Source: Maea johnstoni
Lineage: Eukaryota > Annelida > Polychaeta > Spionida > Magelonidae
Length of the DNA: 64,000 nt
Reading direction: 5' to 3'
Assembly: GCA_963942565.1 (NCBI GenBank)
Contig: OZ012693.1
Span: forward strand, 6,826,884 to 6,890,883
The position numbers and the translations under genes were made by a program. Under the pieces are notes generated by a model that worked only from the letters and a program-made list of their open reading frames with translations, had not been told where the DNA came from and did no database searches. Numbering within the stretch: position 1 is the stretch's first letter; every line of letters begins with the position of its first letter. Shown here piece after piece: positions 28,480 through 42,624 of the stretch.

Positions 28480-30106
28480 GGCATTTGGCAATCGCTTTAC
28501 ACTGGACAGTAAGGCAGCTAGAGCAGAGATGATTATACCAGGCATCAGCTTGAATGAATATGACAGAACAGGTAATGGATTAAACCCCTCACTCCACATT
28601 TGCTACTGAATTTCGATTTGGAATTTCGATTATAATCATTTTTACATATGTTAAAGCTTACATCCTTTTACTCATAATCAAATCAACTGTGACTGTATAG
28701 GCCATCACTGAGCAGAGAAAGAGACAAACTATTATAGAAGAATACACAGGCTTCCATACAAGCAGGAAAGGTTTTTGCCCCTTTTTAAGAATTTCACTAA
28801 AACACGGTCGCTTCAAACATGCATTTTGCATATCAAATGTTGATAGATTAGCTAAGAGTATTTTTGGAGGGAAGGTATCACATTTGTTCCAGTCTTGACT
28901 TTGCTCATAAGTTATGGTATCTAATATTTGAAAAGAATCTCATTTTCAACAGAATTCTGAAAGAAATGGTTTTAAACTTTAAGCGGATGAAAAATTAGAA
29001 AAACATGTGATATGATTCACTCTGTAATGGTCTTTTCTACATATTTGTGAAATTTGAAGGTACCTGGAGATCCGTATGAAAACACTATGGGTGTACTTTT
29101 GAAATGGTATTTTTACTCCCGAAATCTTACTACCTGCTGGGAGGGTCCTTATGTGATGCCTAAAGTATCATTCACAAGAAAGTCCGAAAATGAGTCAGAG
29201 AAATGAAATCCTTAAGCTACCCAAGGTGCAATTGGGGGTTGTCCTGCTAGAAAGCTCTAACAATTTCAATCAATGATGTTCATGAAATTATGACAAGCAA
29301 GGCTTTGATAGTGTGTTCATTTTTCTTTTTCAGGGAATGTGAACCTTTGGAACATGATGCGATGGTCTGAGGTCATTCATAACTTGGCTTCGTCTCACCC
29401 AGACTTCTTCCTTCAAGATACCATAAAAGTTGGCATTGTATTTAACGTTGGAGCCAGAACCAATGTGACAGATCAATACTACACACGCTTGCCATGCCTG
29501 TTCGGCGGGCACGTGGCTTCAGATTTACCTTTTCCTCCTCCAGATCAGGGCCTTAAGCTTGATCTGGTTCTCCACCATATTGGGAGGACGTCCTTGCAAT
29601 TCCAGACCAACGTACATCACCTCTCCTCGCAGGACCTGTTGGCATCTGGTATTACCACTTTAGTTATGGTGAACAGAACAACAAGACGTCCTTTGATACT
29701 ACCTTCCAATCTCATGCAGGACTTTGGTCACCTGGTGGAGAAATCACCAGAGCCTAGAGTTGAACCTGCTGATCCTCCACCAAGTGCATTTGAGTATCAC
29801 ATGGTGGTGCAGCATAGTGATCACGATGCCTACTACCACGCCAACCATAGTGCCTACGTGCGCTTCTGCATGAATGCGGGTACCACAGCAAGCATGGCAG
29901 GGTTCTACAAACACTTGGAAGGGGACCTTGCCAAGTTCAAGGTCAAGACAATGTCACAGATATATCTGAGCGAGAGCTCGGCTGGAGACATCCTGAAGGT
30001 GATCACGTGGGATGACTCTCAAACAGCTGGATTGGTCCACTTTCAGGTTGTGAAAGATGATAGCCCGATTTACTACTCTGCAATGCAGTTTGAAACAATA
30101 CAATAA
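28480..30106 (+). CDS. Double-hotdog thioesterase-like protein, copy 3 (two 3' exons)
   Basis: Exons 28480-28571 (92 bp) and 29334-30106 (773 bp), with the same splice sites and phases as copies 1 and 2. It is two codons shorter: one codon is missing where copy 1 has TIKNDGLVFN (here TIKVGIVFN), and the final Lys is lost (ends ETIQ). The catalytic-type stretch SDHDAYYHANHSAYVRF is unchanged. The upstream exon is not established. Same strand and spacing as the other copies, with an L1/Tx1-like LINE downstream as after copy 1. Likely functional, but this cannot be proved without the 5' exon. Confidence 0.75.
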
Positions 30107-31559
30107 TAGAAAGTGTCTTATATTGCCACAATTACTAAAAGGAAAATGAGTGTTTGTGTTGCAATAATTATTCTCACTAAACATTTTTCAGGTAATGTGA
30201 TATCTCGAACATAGTCTGATCTTCAACATTGGGGAGGACTGAGTGAGGTTAGAAGCTAGCATAAAATATTACTTTGCAATTATTTCGATTCCTTTGAATT
30301 GTCTAAATCAATACGACTGGCCGAATCACGCCTGCAATAAGAAACTCTCACCTTAACTACAGCTGGTGATCATCTAGTTATTAAGTGCGCATTTCAGTTC
30401 TACTATTACCATCTAGAAAGGATGATTGACTTATGGGACTGCATCCATGGCCAAGTGGCCTAAAGTCGGTGCTAGTGTACTTTGTCAGGCTAGGCTAACT
30501 AGTGCATATCTAACATTGAATAACGAATGGATCCCAGAGTTCCCAAGGATTATTGAGTACTGAGCAAAAACACCAACGGCTAGCCAAAGGTCGCTGTCTC
30601 ATTTCTCATATTCCTCAAACCAGAGACTATATGTAATTGGTTCTCCATACAATGGACGGTTCAGCAGACATGTGTGATTTAATAAGCATCCTGCTGTGAA
30701 CAATAACATTGATAATTAATAATTAATAAGTGGAATATCCTTCAAGAATAAACTAGACCCTAACATCATATATCAGACATCACAGGAGGGCCAATGGATT
30801 TGTCATTGATTGTTATAAACCCATCCGCGGAGCTGAAATAAATATGTATATTCATTATGCTCGTCACTGTCAGTACACCTGTAAGGCCAATACCTTCATT
30901 TATTCCTTTCAAGTCTGAAGCACTCCATCCATATCACACACACACAGAGTTTTTTTCCTGTTTTGATTTTGCTCAAAAGTTAAAGGGGAACTAAAGGCTC
31001 ACATACATATTAGCTTATATGAAAGTAATACACTTCAAGAATAGGATACTGTCCTCCTTTTTCTCTTAGTGATCCCATGAGGGGAGAATTTTGTGTATTG
31101 CCAGCAGCCTCAGCCATCCCCTAGCAGCCCCTGGTAGCAGCCATGTTTTTCAACTGCTAACAGCTGTGACTCAAATGGGTGGCTCCGGCCTTTTGGTATT
31201 TGAGTGAGACTTTCGTGTCAATATTGATCAATAATTGGTCTTTGTGCAAGAAACCCACAATAAACATTTTATATTCTAGTTTATGCCAAGTGTATCCCTT
31301 GTTTACAGCTCCCCAGCACGGTTTCCAGGCTTTTCTTATGTTTAGCCTGAATCGCGTGACTAAAGTTGTGAGAGTATACACTTATACACATGGAAAAATT
31401 AATTCTAGCAAAGATAAATAATTAAGGCAGTAATAAGAAAGAAAGACAGATGAAAAGCGAGAATGGAAGAAAAAACACAAGGAATGCATGGGGCATCTTT
31501 TGCGCTAGGAAGCAAAGCTAAAGATATCTGGTTTATGGTCGTCACAGTGTTGAATTCAG
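30107..31559. other. 3' flank of thioesterase copy 3
   Basis: Very similar to 10609-12270. Between about 30985 and 31175 it carries a different sequence (starting AAAGGGGAACTAAAGG and rich in CAGC) that replaces about 0.4 kb of copy 1, which suggests an insertion or replacement. Confidence 0.65.
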
Positions 31560-33510
31560 CCTCCGAATTTCATATTCTTACTACTCCTTACTAACACATT
31601 CACCCAATACGACATAACCACATCCAAAAAGTGCTCCGTTGGTAAATTTCATAAAGAATTTTTAGCAGGCATTATAACTTCCAAAATAAGGCAAAGAAAG
31701 AAATTTAATTAAAAAATTGGATACCAATATCGCTGCTTAATATACTAAATGAATTAATTTCAACTTAATTGTATCACAAACAGAATTAAACCTATACTAT
31801 ATGAATTAATAAGCAATGAGCAAAAAAGATTCATATCAGGATGGGCTATTAATGATTGCACAAGTATTTTGCATGGTATTATCTCTGAGTGCAACAATAG
31901 AAAAATTGACGGCTTGATACTTTTAGTAGATTTCCAAAAAGCCTTTGATAGTAGTTCATCAGATATTATTCTATAAAGCTTAAAAGATCAACTTTGGGGA
32001 AGAACTCATAAAATGGATTAAAATGTTTCAAATAAACTCAATTTCAAGAATTATTTAAAATGGGCATCAATCAGACTCCCTTTAGCAAGTGGTTGCTGAC
32101 ATGGGGACCCAATTTCCCCTTACCTGTAAATTCTCTGCACCGACAATAGCCTCTAATAATGAAAAATATCTTGAAGGCATAGCACTAATTGAAAACGAGC
32201 ACAAACTATGTCAGTATGCCGATGATACATTGGTTTTTATGAATGCTTATGAGAGGATTTGGAAATAGTAATTTCGTTTTTCATCACTTTTTCTGCCAAA
32301 TTGCGGCTGAGTCTTGATAAGCCAGTTGTAACAGGTGGAGGAAACCAGAGTTCCCCGCGAAAACCACTGCCTAACCTCAAGTCATTGGCAACATTTTCAC
32401 ATGGCTAATGAGAGGAACCTGATCACACGTTTAATGATACTCCAATGGTTTTATGTATAGACTGGTTTGAAAAGTAATATATGTAAAACTAAAGTCCTAA
32501 GAATAGGGACAGTTAGAGAATCTGACAGAAGATATTGTAAAGAAAATATAAAAACATGATATTAAAGATAAAATGCCTTTAATAGAAGATTTAGTACAGT
32601 TATGGCGTAAACAAAACAGTACTTTGCTGGGAAGAGTCACAATCTGGAATAGTCTAATACTCTCTAAGATTTCAAATATTTTAATATCTCTACCTTCGCC
32701 TGATACATACCTAAAAAGCAACTGGAGTATATATATGCATTGAATCTATATGGAACAGAAAAGGCATGAAATAGATACACATTTGATATGTCAAAGGGAA
32801 GGTCTAAATCTAATGAATGTCACCACCTTTGTTCATTAATTTTAAATTACTTGGCTAAGGAAACTGTTAACTAGTGACCTAGTTTTCCGGAATTGAACTT
32901 AACAGAGAAAGTCAACTGGTATAGATTATATGCCATGGCAATAAAATGTAACCTGGATGCTAAATTGAGATATTTAAATTTACAAATATTACATAGAACA
33001 CTGATAACAAAGAAGAAATTGAAAATGTTTAACATCTTTGATAACGATACATGTGATGAATGTGGGGAAATCGAAACTATATCTTATATCTTGTATGACT
33101 GTACCGTCACACAAACTAAATGGTCATAAGTTGTAATATGGACCAAAACTAAAATCAAAGACAATATTATCATGAGAAGGTCTGCTGTTTTGCTGGGAGA
33201 TTACCGTAATCCTCTGATTGTAAGCTTGGTGATAATAATTACAAAGAATGAAATATACAAAAGTAAAATTAACAAAAAGGGCCTCCTTAGTATTGATACC
33301 ACAAATAAAAATCTGATCAACTTGGAGTAATTTCTTTCGGTAACTTAGGATACCAGGAAGACCTTCCTAGGAAAATGGTCTCCTATATGTAATATTTTGA
33401 AAAGTAAAACTGTCTATGCTATAATTAAACACACTTAACAATGATTTTTGTAACACTGTACATTTTGCTGCTACCGGTGACAATAAAGTTATATGAAAAA
33501 AAAGAATATT
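31560..33510 (+). mobile_element. L1/Tx1-like LINE, second locus, dead
   Basis: Same element as 12280-15950, with one 3' half instead of two. Landmarks: LLVDFQKAFDS at about 31920, QYADDTLVF at about 32213, LQLWRKQNSTLLGRVTIW, and CDECGEIETISYILYDC at about 33057. It has multiple stops and shares the GGAGGAAACC.GAGT repeat insertion at 32270-32425. It ends in CAATAAAGTTATATGAAAAAA at about 33480-33500. Confidence 0.85.
32270..32425 (+). repeat. Dispersed short repeat inside the second LINE
   Basis: Counterpart of 12975-13135 at the same place in the LINE, so it was inserted before the two LINE loci were duplicated. Confidence 0.65.
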
Positions 33511-33748
33511 TAAAAGTGTGTGTAGTCTTCATTGACAAATCAAGACACTACGTAATGGACAGTTGCGCTTTCAATTGTCACGATGTTAGCATCACCGTGA
33601 CCACAACGGTAGAGGTTCTATCCGCGCAGTCGAAATATGGATGACGTCATGGACACTTGTGAGTGGAATCCCCTTGCATAATTAAAATGCCACGTGACGG
33701 GGAAACACCTCAACGAGCGCACGCGGCGGTGAAGGCCCCAACAGCTAG

Positions 33749-34008
33749 TTGGTTTGCGAGGGAAAGCCAAAAGGGTCGCACATTTGATCTAGATAGGTTC
33801 CGTTCTCCCCGACCCTACAACTTTACATCAAACGTGTGTGTGTGTATGTGTGAATGTATGTGTATGTATATACGTATGTTGGTTTGCGAGGGAAAGCCGA
33901 TAGGGTCGCACATTTGATCTAGATAGGTTCCGTTCTCCCCGACCCTACAACTTTACATCAAACGTGTGTGTGTGTATGTGTGAATGTATGTGTATGTATA
34001 TACGTATG
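33749..34008 (+). repeat. 130-bp direct tandem duplication
   Basis: TTGGTTTGCGAGGGAAAGCC starts at 33749 and again at 33879. The two 130-bp units are nearly identical (CAAAAGGG versus CGATAGGG) and each ends in GT-rich simple sequence. The second runs straight into (TA)n. Confidence 0.93.
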
Positions 34009-34015
34009 TATGTAA

Positions 34016-34495
<480 letters not shown>

Positions 34496-34695
34496 NNNNN
34501 NNNNNNNNNNNNNNNNNNNNNNNNNNNNNNNNNNNNNNNNNNNNNNNNNNNNNNNNNNNNNNNNNNNNNNNNNNNNNNNNNNNNNNNNNNNNNNNNNNNN
34601 NNNNNNNNNNNNNNNNNNNNNNNNNNNNNNNNNNNNNNNNNNNNNNNNNNNNNNNNNNNNNNNNNNNNNNNNNNNNNNNNNNNNNNNNNNNNNNN
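34496..34695. other. Assembly gap (200 N)
   Basis: Exactly 200 undetermined bases follow the TA tract. The round number suggests a placeholder of unknown true size. Confidence 1.
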
Positions 34696-36510
34696 TAGTT
34701 TGACCTTGAATGACCTCTAGTATCACAACAATAGACCCTACCCTTGGTTGGTTGCATGGAATGGAAAGACTATCTTACAACAAAAAAATTGATACCAAAC
34801 AATGCCTATATTGTTTGGTGCTCACAACTTTTATGACCTAAACAGTGGTCCCATACTAGCACCTTCTCACAACCCTTTGGTAAACACTTATTATAAGCAT
34901 GGAATTATGCCACCTTCCACACCTCTATATTGACTTAAAACTACTTCATTTTTACAGGTAAAGGGTGGAAATGTTTTGCTAAAACATATTTAAGGTATCT
35001 TGTCTGTCAATCATTGTGGTTATGTGGTTAGGATATTATGTAATAACAAAACACAAACTACTCCATCAAAATTTCTTCATCAAAATATGAATTTTTTAGA
35101 GAAAAAATGATATTTTGACCTTTATTTGACCTTTATTTTTTCCTTTAATCTCAGAGATATTTTACACTGTCTTTATAATCTTACATGACAAACACAATAG
35201 GCAAGTAATGTCGCAAGTTAAAAGGCTTATTCTCCCTATTGAAAAAGCAAACTGACATACCATAAGATATGACTCGATCTGTTATGTCAACTTTCTGCTG
35301 CTTCACTCAAATATGTGAGTGCACCCGTGACCAGGTATTTTGTAATTTTGGTCCCTAAATATTCCAAATTGGTCCAGACTTTCTCTTGAAATGACCTAAA
35401 GGTGTCTCAGAATCCTTTTTAAAAATTATATCTCACCTAAGAATATTTTCAGGATAAAATATGTATTCTAGGAGAATATGATAAGCTGTTTAATGGAAAA
35501 TTCAAAGGCAAAATGCCTCAAATTATGAAATTGGGGTTAGTTTGACCTTGAATGACCTCTAGTATCGCAACAATAGACCCTATCCTTGGTTGGTTGCATG
35601 GAATGGAAAGACTGTCTCACAACAAAAAAAATGATACCAAACAATGCCTATATTGTTTGGTGCTCACAACTTTTTTGACCTAAACAGTGGTCCCATACTA
35701 GCACCTACTCACAACCCATTCGTAAACACTTATTATAAGCATGGAATAGCCAAATGCCACCTTCCACACCTCCATATTGACTTAAAACTACTTCATTTTC
35801 ACCGGTAAATGGTAAAAAATGCTTTGGTGGACCGCATTTGAGATTATTTACCCGTCAATCATTGTGGTAACTTGGTTTGGAAATAAAATAATGACAAAAC
35901 ACAACTACTTCATCAAAATTTCTTGATCAAAATTTGAAATTTTTAGAGGAAATATGACATTTTGACCTTTATTTGACCTTCAACAGCCCCTTAATTTCAA
36001 TATTATTTTTCCATAATCTTCCAGATTGTGGAGAAAATTAAACTTGATGTTTTGGTACATCATCTGCTCCCTTCCTACTTATAAAACTTAAGATAAAGTC
36101 AATTTGATTTTCAATTTTTTACCATTTTAGGCACTTTTTGGGGTCTCCATGTGGGCTTGGTACCCTACTTTGTACCTTACAGCTCGGAATTGGACTTAAA
36201 ACTCTAGTCAATGAACTTTCTAAAATGTTCAACAATTCCATTAAAAGACATTCCTCCAGAAAAAGGGGCTACAAAAAAGAAATACATACCTTCAAAAAAA
36301 CTGAGAAGTTTATAAACGGAAACTATAGAATAGCGGAAAATCCCAGATTCTTGATTTGGCAGCCATTTTGACCTTGAACGACCTTTATAACATCATGGGA
36401 TAGAGTTAGTTATGTATTTACTATTTCAAAAGATACTTCTCATTCATACCAACTTTTTGATACCAAACACTCATCCCTATGTTTGGTTTAAGCTGAGTTA
36501 TGAGTGTTTT
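34696..36510 (+). repeat. About 840-bp tandem repeat, three diverged units
   Basis: TAGTTTGACCTTGAATGACC begins units at 34696 and 35538 (offset 842). A more diverged unit begins at about 36365 (TTTTGACCTTGAACGACC, offset about 826). Shared landmarks are GGTTGGTTGCATGGAATGGA, TTGATACCAAAC and TTTATTTGACCTTTATTT. The first two units are about 85-90% alike by eye in their first 400 bp. No coding frame persists, so this looks like a decaying satellite-like repeat next to the gap. Confidence 0.85.
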
Positions 36511-36734
36511 AGGGTGCTTTTCCTACCCCTATACCTATTATTTTGACCATTTGGTGGCCTTTTTACACATATTGGGGTGTCAAAGACATGACCCCATAAA
36601 AAAGATGTGCACCACTTCTGAAGTCTACATCCACCCTGGCGGTATGCCCCAAGTGTGGGCCTAAAACATGATACCAACGGAAATTTTCTAGCTCTCGGGT
36701 TAACCTGAATCCCAAAAATGGGTGGCTGGCTACT

Positions 36735-37549
<815 letters not shown>

Positions 37550-37695
37550 AGAGAGGTCATACACTTACTGTGCTTGTAATGAATTACTGTTTTACCATAA
37601 CAAAACATGATGATTCTATTACAACCACAACACTACCAGGAAAAGTTATCAGCCCTTAAATATATTATTTTCAATCAATTCTACATATGTTTTAG

Positions 37696-40600
37696 GATCT
37701 GATGCATTTCCACCATCTGCTATACAAGCCAATGATACAGAAGAGTTAGCAAAGAAATCCGATACATGGCAGCAATTCAATCATTCATATCATTCATTGA
37801 ATCTTACTCAAGACAACCAGAAAAGCCCACATGAAAATCGTTCAGAGACCAACCAACCCATAGTTCCCACCCAAAGAGCCGTCGTCGTATCAGTGAATGC
37901 TACTCAAGACAACCAGAAAAGTCCACGTGAGAATCATTCAGACACCAAACAACCCATATTTCCTGACCAAGGAGCCGTCTTTGTAACAATGAATGCTACT
38001 CAAGACAACCAGAAAAGTCCACATGAGAATCATTCAGACACCAACCAACCCATATTTCCTGACCAAGGAGCTGTCTTTGTATCAGTGAATGCTACTCAAG
38101 ACAACCAGAAAAGTCCACATGAGAATCCTTCAGATACCAACCAACCCATATTTCCTGACCAAGGAGCTGTCTTTGTATCAGTGAATGCTACTCAAGACAA
38201 CCAGAAAAGTCCACATGAGAATCATTCAGACACCAACCAACCCATATTTCCTGACCAAGGAGCTGTCTTTGTATCAGTGAATGCTACTCAAGACAAGCAG
38301 AAAAGTCCACATGAGAATCCTTCAGATACCAACCAACCCATATTTCCTGACCAAGGAGCTGTCTTTGTATCAGTGAATGCTACTCAAGACAACCAGAAAA
38401 GTCCACATGAGAATCCTTCAGATACCAACCAACCCATATTTCCTGACCAAGGAGCTGTCTTTGTATCAGTGAATGCTACTCAAGACAACCAGAAAAGTCC
38501 ACATGAGAATCATTCAGACACCAACCAACCCATATTTCCTGACCAAGGAGCTGTCTTTGTATCAGTGAATGCTACTCAGGACAAGCAGAAAAGTCCACAT
38601 GAGAATCCTTCAGATACCAACCAACCCATATTTCCTGACCAAGGAGCTGTCTTTGTATCAGTGAATGCTACTCAAGACAACCAGAAAAGTCCACATGAGA
38701 ATCCTTCAGATACCAACCAACCCATATTTCCTGACCAAGGAGCTGTCTTTGTATCAGTGAATGCTACTCAAGACAACCAGAAAAGTCCACATGAGAATCC
38801 TTCAGATACCAACCAACCCATATTTCCTGACCAAGGAGCTGTCTTTGTATCAGTGAATGCTACTCAAGACAACCAGAAAAGTCCACATAAGAATCCTTCT
38901 GATACCAACCAACCCATATTTCCCAACCAAGGAGTCCTCATCGTATCCTCTTCCTCTGGGAAGAAAGAAAATGGATCGGTGGACAAACACAATAGTTCAT
39001 CCCTGGACCAGTCCAAAATAACACTGGATCCAAGAGAAGACAACCAGACATGGAACAACGAAAGCATGGACGTACAGCCTGTGGTAAAGAAAACAAGATA
39101 TCCAGTCTTACACATCCTAGGGCAAGATGTTACCCTGTGTAACATAATGTATACCTGTGAATCTAGATGTTTCCGAAGAAGGAGTCCACGTTCACCCTGT
39201 AACTGTGACAGCAAATGCTGGTTCTATGGGGATTGTTGTTTTGACTATGAAGCGAGATGCAGGTATAAGGAAGCCATTCCGAGGTGGAAAGCCTTGCATG
39301 AATACAGCATCTGGCCGAATGGATCAGTGATCAAACCTGTGGTCAGTGGAGGTTTTGACGGCTATCTAAAACGTAAGTAACAGCAGGATCATGTGATGAA
39401 CTCGGTTCTGCTTCGATGACTCTACTACTTTGTTTATTTGGTTATTATTGTTTGCTCAAATGATTATTAAGTCAATGAGAGCTTGGATTTTGGATGGTTA
39501 GTTAAGATACCATCTTGCAGTATTGAACAATTCTTATCCATTTTTCGATATTACATTCGTTTTTCTCGTTAACTTGCTCTTTTATGCTACACCTTGCGTA
39601 TCTAACTTTTACTAGTTGGGGTATTTTGCTTTCAATTTATACACATATTCATATTCATATTCATATTCTTAGCAATTTCATTTGTATGTATTATTTGTTT
39701 TGAAAGTAACGTTACAACCGATTTCTCCCGGCTTCCTTCCGTCATATATGTGTAATGGGTTTTGTTTTACAGGAAGGCGACTCCCATATTCAAAACTCAG
39801 GTGTGTTGGAGGGTTTCTGTATGTGGGTGAGACGAAGCGAATGAACATACCTGTAATATCGCGATGTGACTCCAGCTGGAAAGGAGACAGACTCATACAC
39901 AGATCCTGCGAGGATATGCACTTGAAAACGGACAATTGCACACGCCCTATTGTTTCCAGTAAAAACATTGTCTATCGTAACCAATACTGCGCCAGATGCA
40001 ATTTTGATGAAGTATTTGGGCAACAACTAACTTGGGTCAACGTGAGTCGACGATGTGAACAAGAACCCCTAGTTGTCAGCGCACCTCCCATATCAGACAA
40101 CAGTTCACTGCTGCTTAAAACACAAACATGTACAACTCTATATAACATTATGAAGCCACTCAGTTACTTCCCCAAACGCAGAAGGGTTTGTAGCAGTGCA
40201 TCTATGATTGACTATTGTTCATACGATGCATTTAAGGACAAGCAACATGCTTGCTTGGTGTACTCTGCTCCCCAGCCATGTCATGCTGTGAAGCACAAGT
40301 ACAAAAATACCCACTGTAAAAGGTGCCAAACAACCAGTGCATTTATACCTAAAAAGCCCAGACCACCAGTAATAAAAGAGAAAAAAACAGCACCAAGTTC
40401 AGTCTTGATTGATTTTTCCTCAAATGGTAAGAGTGGCAGGCATGTGACATCAGGAGGATTTTGCCCGCCAGGGAGCGTCAGGGATAAGATTGCAGGTATC
40501 TGTCGAGCAGTAAGCTGCCCCAATGGGTGGTCTGTGCATGATGGAAAATGCAAAGTGAAGATTCCATTTAAGAATGGTACACGCTATATGCTGAATTCAA

Positions 40601-42201
40601 CTTATCAGTTCAGACTGATTTTACGTCATGCAAGTATCGTCACTGAACCCCTTCACACTAGTCTTGGTCATTTGCAAACCTCATATAATATAACTGATTG
40701 TAATAACAATGGGTCTGATGTACGCTCTCTTGTTGAAAGGGAATGTAGCATTCTTCTACATACCCCTGAAATAGACACAGAAAAATGTGACTTATCAAAT
40801 TCTTCAAATACTTGCACTGAAATAACATTTAAGAATTTCACGACCAATCATTTTCGATCCTTTATTGAATTCTCAAACACATTGGTGTCAAATTTCAATA
40901 TTACAGAAATTCTTATCTTAAGATCAGATTATAACTTGTGTTCCTCAACAAAAAACTTTACTGAGCATAGGAATCTTACACATTCTTACAACATTTCAAC
41001 TTACAGTCTCCTCAATGTCAGTGACGAGAACATCATGGCGTTCATTTGGAAACGTTGCCGTGTAAGTCAATCTTCGCTAACATTAGCAAGTGTTTGTAAT
41101 GATACGGTAGAAACGCAGTGCAGTATGGTTTCATTCGAAGATGATGAGTTTAGAAAGGTGAATAATTCTGTAATGTTAAAATCATCAGGACTCATTCTTG
41201 GTCCAGATGAATATAATTGGAATGATAGCATGATACAAGTGTGCATCAATAAGTTGAGCTTTATTGTAGATGGTAAGCATGGAACCTGGTTCTACCAATT
41301 CAATAGTTTGCAATCTGACCTTACCCTTATTGGAAGCTGCATGTCGATTGCCTCTCTCCTGCTAACATTTCTCACCTATGCCATGTTCTCTGATCTCCAG
41401 ACTCTCCCTGGGAAATCCATAATGGGATTATCCATATCCATGGCTTTGGCACAATTGCTTTTCCTCTTGAACACGTGGTTTTTGATCAATGTGTATGTAT
41501 GTACTGCAGCAGCAATCATCCTGCACTACGCATGGTTGGTAACTTTTACTTGGATGTCTGTATTAGCTTATGACGTGTCCACAACTATATCTGTAAAAGC
41601 AGGCCTAAGAGGAAAAGATGAAAAGAACATGGCTTTCAAAAGGTACCTGACAATAGCATATCTATTACCTATTGTTATAATTTGCACCTGTGTGTGCATT
41701 GATAACCTGACAGCCTTGCCATTTCAATATGGCGGAGCAGTGATCTGCTGGATTAGTCCTGGTGAGGCATTGCTTTACTCGTTCGCCTTGCCATTGGCCG
41801 CCTTGCTCTTGTTCAATGGATGCTTCTTTGTGAAAACAATAGTTGGCCTCCAGACATTCCGGAAAGCTACCAAAAGTATTGAAAAGAATCGAGAGAATAA
41901 AAGCAGTCTGATTCTTTATATCAAAATGTCCTCTCTCTTGGGATTCACATGGCTGTTTGGGTTTGTTGCTGCTCTTACTGGTGTAACAGAATTCTGGTAC
42001 ATGTTCATCATCTTTAACTCTCTTCAGGGTGTATTCATCTGCCTTTCCTTTACCTTCACTCAGCGGGTCTGGATGTTGTATACGATGAGATTGAAAAGCT
42101 CAGTATGTAGAAGCAGTGGCCAAAGTAAAAGCGTGTCCTCTTCTAACGTATCGACCACCTCTCAAGGGAAAAGCAAACCGGAAACAATTAGCCGTCTGTG
42201 A
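37696..42201 (+). CDS. SMB-stalk Methuselah/adhesion-like 7TM receptor, gene I
   Basis: Two coding exons: 37696-39372 (1677 bp, acceptor TTTTAG, donor GTAAGT) and 39773-42201 (acceptor TTTTACAG, stop TGA), both phase 1. The first exon encodes a short leader, 12 Asn/Thr/Pro-rich 32-residue repeats (37797-38948) and an SMB domain (C-ESR-C ... C-N-C-DSK-C ... CC-FDYEAR-C, eight SMB cysteines plus one extra upstream Cys). The second encodes a Cys-rich ectodomain ([37 protein letters not shown]), many N-glycosylation sequons and a 7TM region (about 41310-42080) with GFTWLFGF and [12 protein letters not shown], as in family B2/Methuselah. It ends in a Ser-rich tail closing SRL. No GPS cleavage motif (HLS/T) is visible. 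The signal-peptide exon seen in genes II and III is absent upstream; it may be lost, distant or in the gap. Predicted surface receptor, ligand unknown. Confidence 0.85.
37797..38948 (+). repeat. Coding minisatellite: 12 units of 96 bp (32 residues)
   Basis: The unit reads VNATQDNQKSPHENxSDTNQ then PIFPDQGAVFVS. Each unit has an N-x-T sequon. Units 4-6 and 7-9 share the same order of variants (P, H, K/P), so a 288-bp three-unit block was duplicated. Outer units are the most diverged, as expected for array growth from the centre. Confidence 0.97.
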
Positions 42202-42402
42202 ATTCACTGGATTGTTTAGTCGGTGAAAGTGATCATCAATGGTAAACAATGCTTACTGTCAACACTTAGTCTTAGGACTGGCCAGTCGTCTCGGTGAAGT
42301 AAATGGTGTGTCCGTCGGAGTAGTACCATTGCATAGTCCCAAATGAAAACTGGGGGTAGGGAGAATTTAGGCCTATAAATGGAGATAACTACAACTTTAT
42401 TC

Positions 42403-42408
42403 AATAAA
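42403..42408 (+). terminator. Poly-A signal of gene I
   Basis: AATAAA about 200 bp after the stop codon. The same sequence context recurs in gene II. Confidence 0.6.
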
Positions 42409-42624
42409 TATAGTATTTTTAGAATCGGGGAGACTGGGCTTTTTATTATTATTTTTGTATTATTTGTTTTATATCTACAGAGTTTTATATCTATAAATTT
42501 CGTTCTGTTTCATGGTACGATTTCAAAATTATACCAGATGTAAAGCTCCCGTGCATTATTCGCCATTCTGTTATTTGTAATTGCACTAACTACGATATTC
42601 ATGACATTTCGGTTGTAATGCCTT

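Noticed and set aside
38864-39214. Minus-strand frame opposite the SMB exon (also 52279-52629)
   Set aside because: Shadow of the plus-strand exon. It recurs only because the plus-strand coding sequence is conserved.
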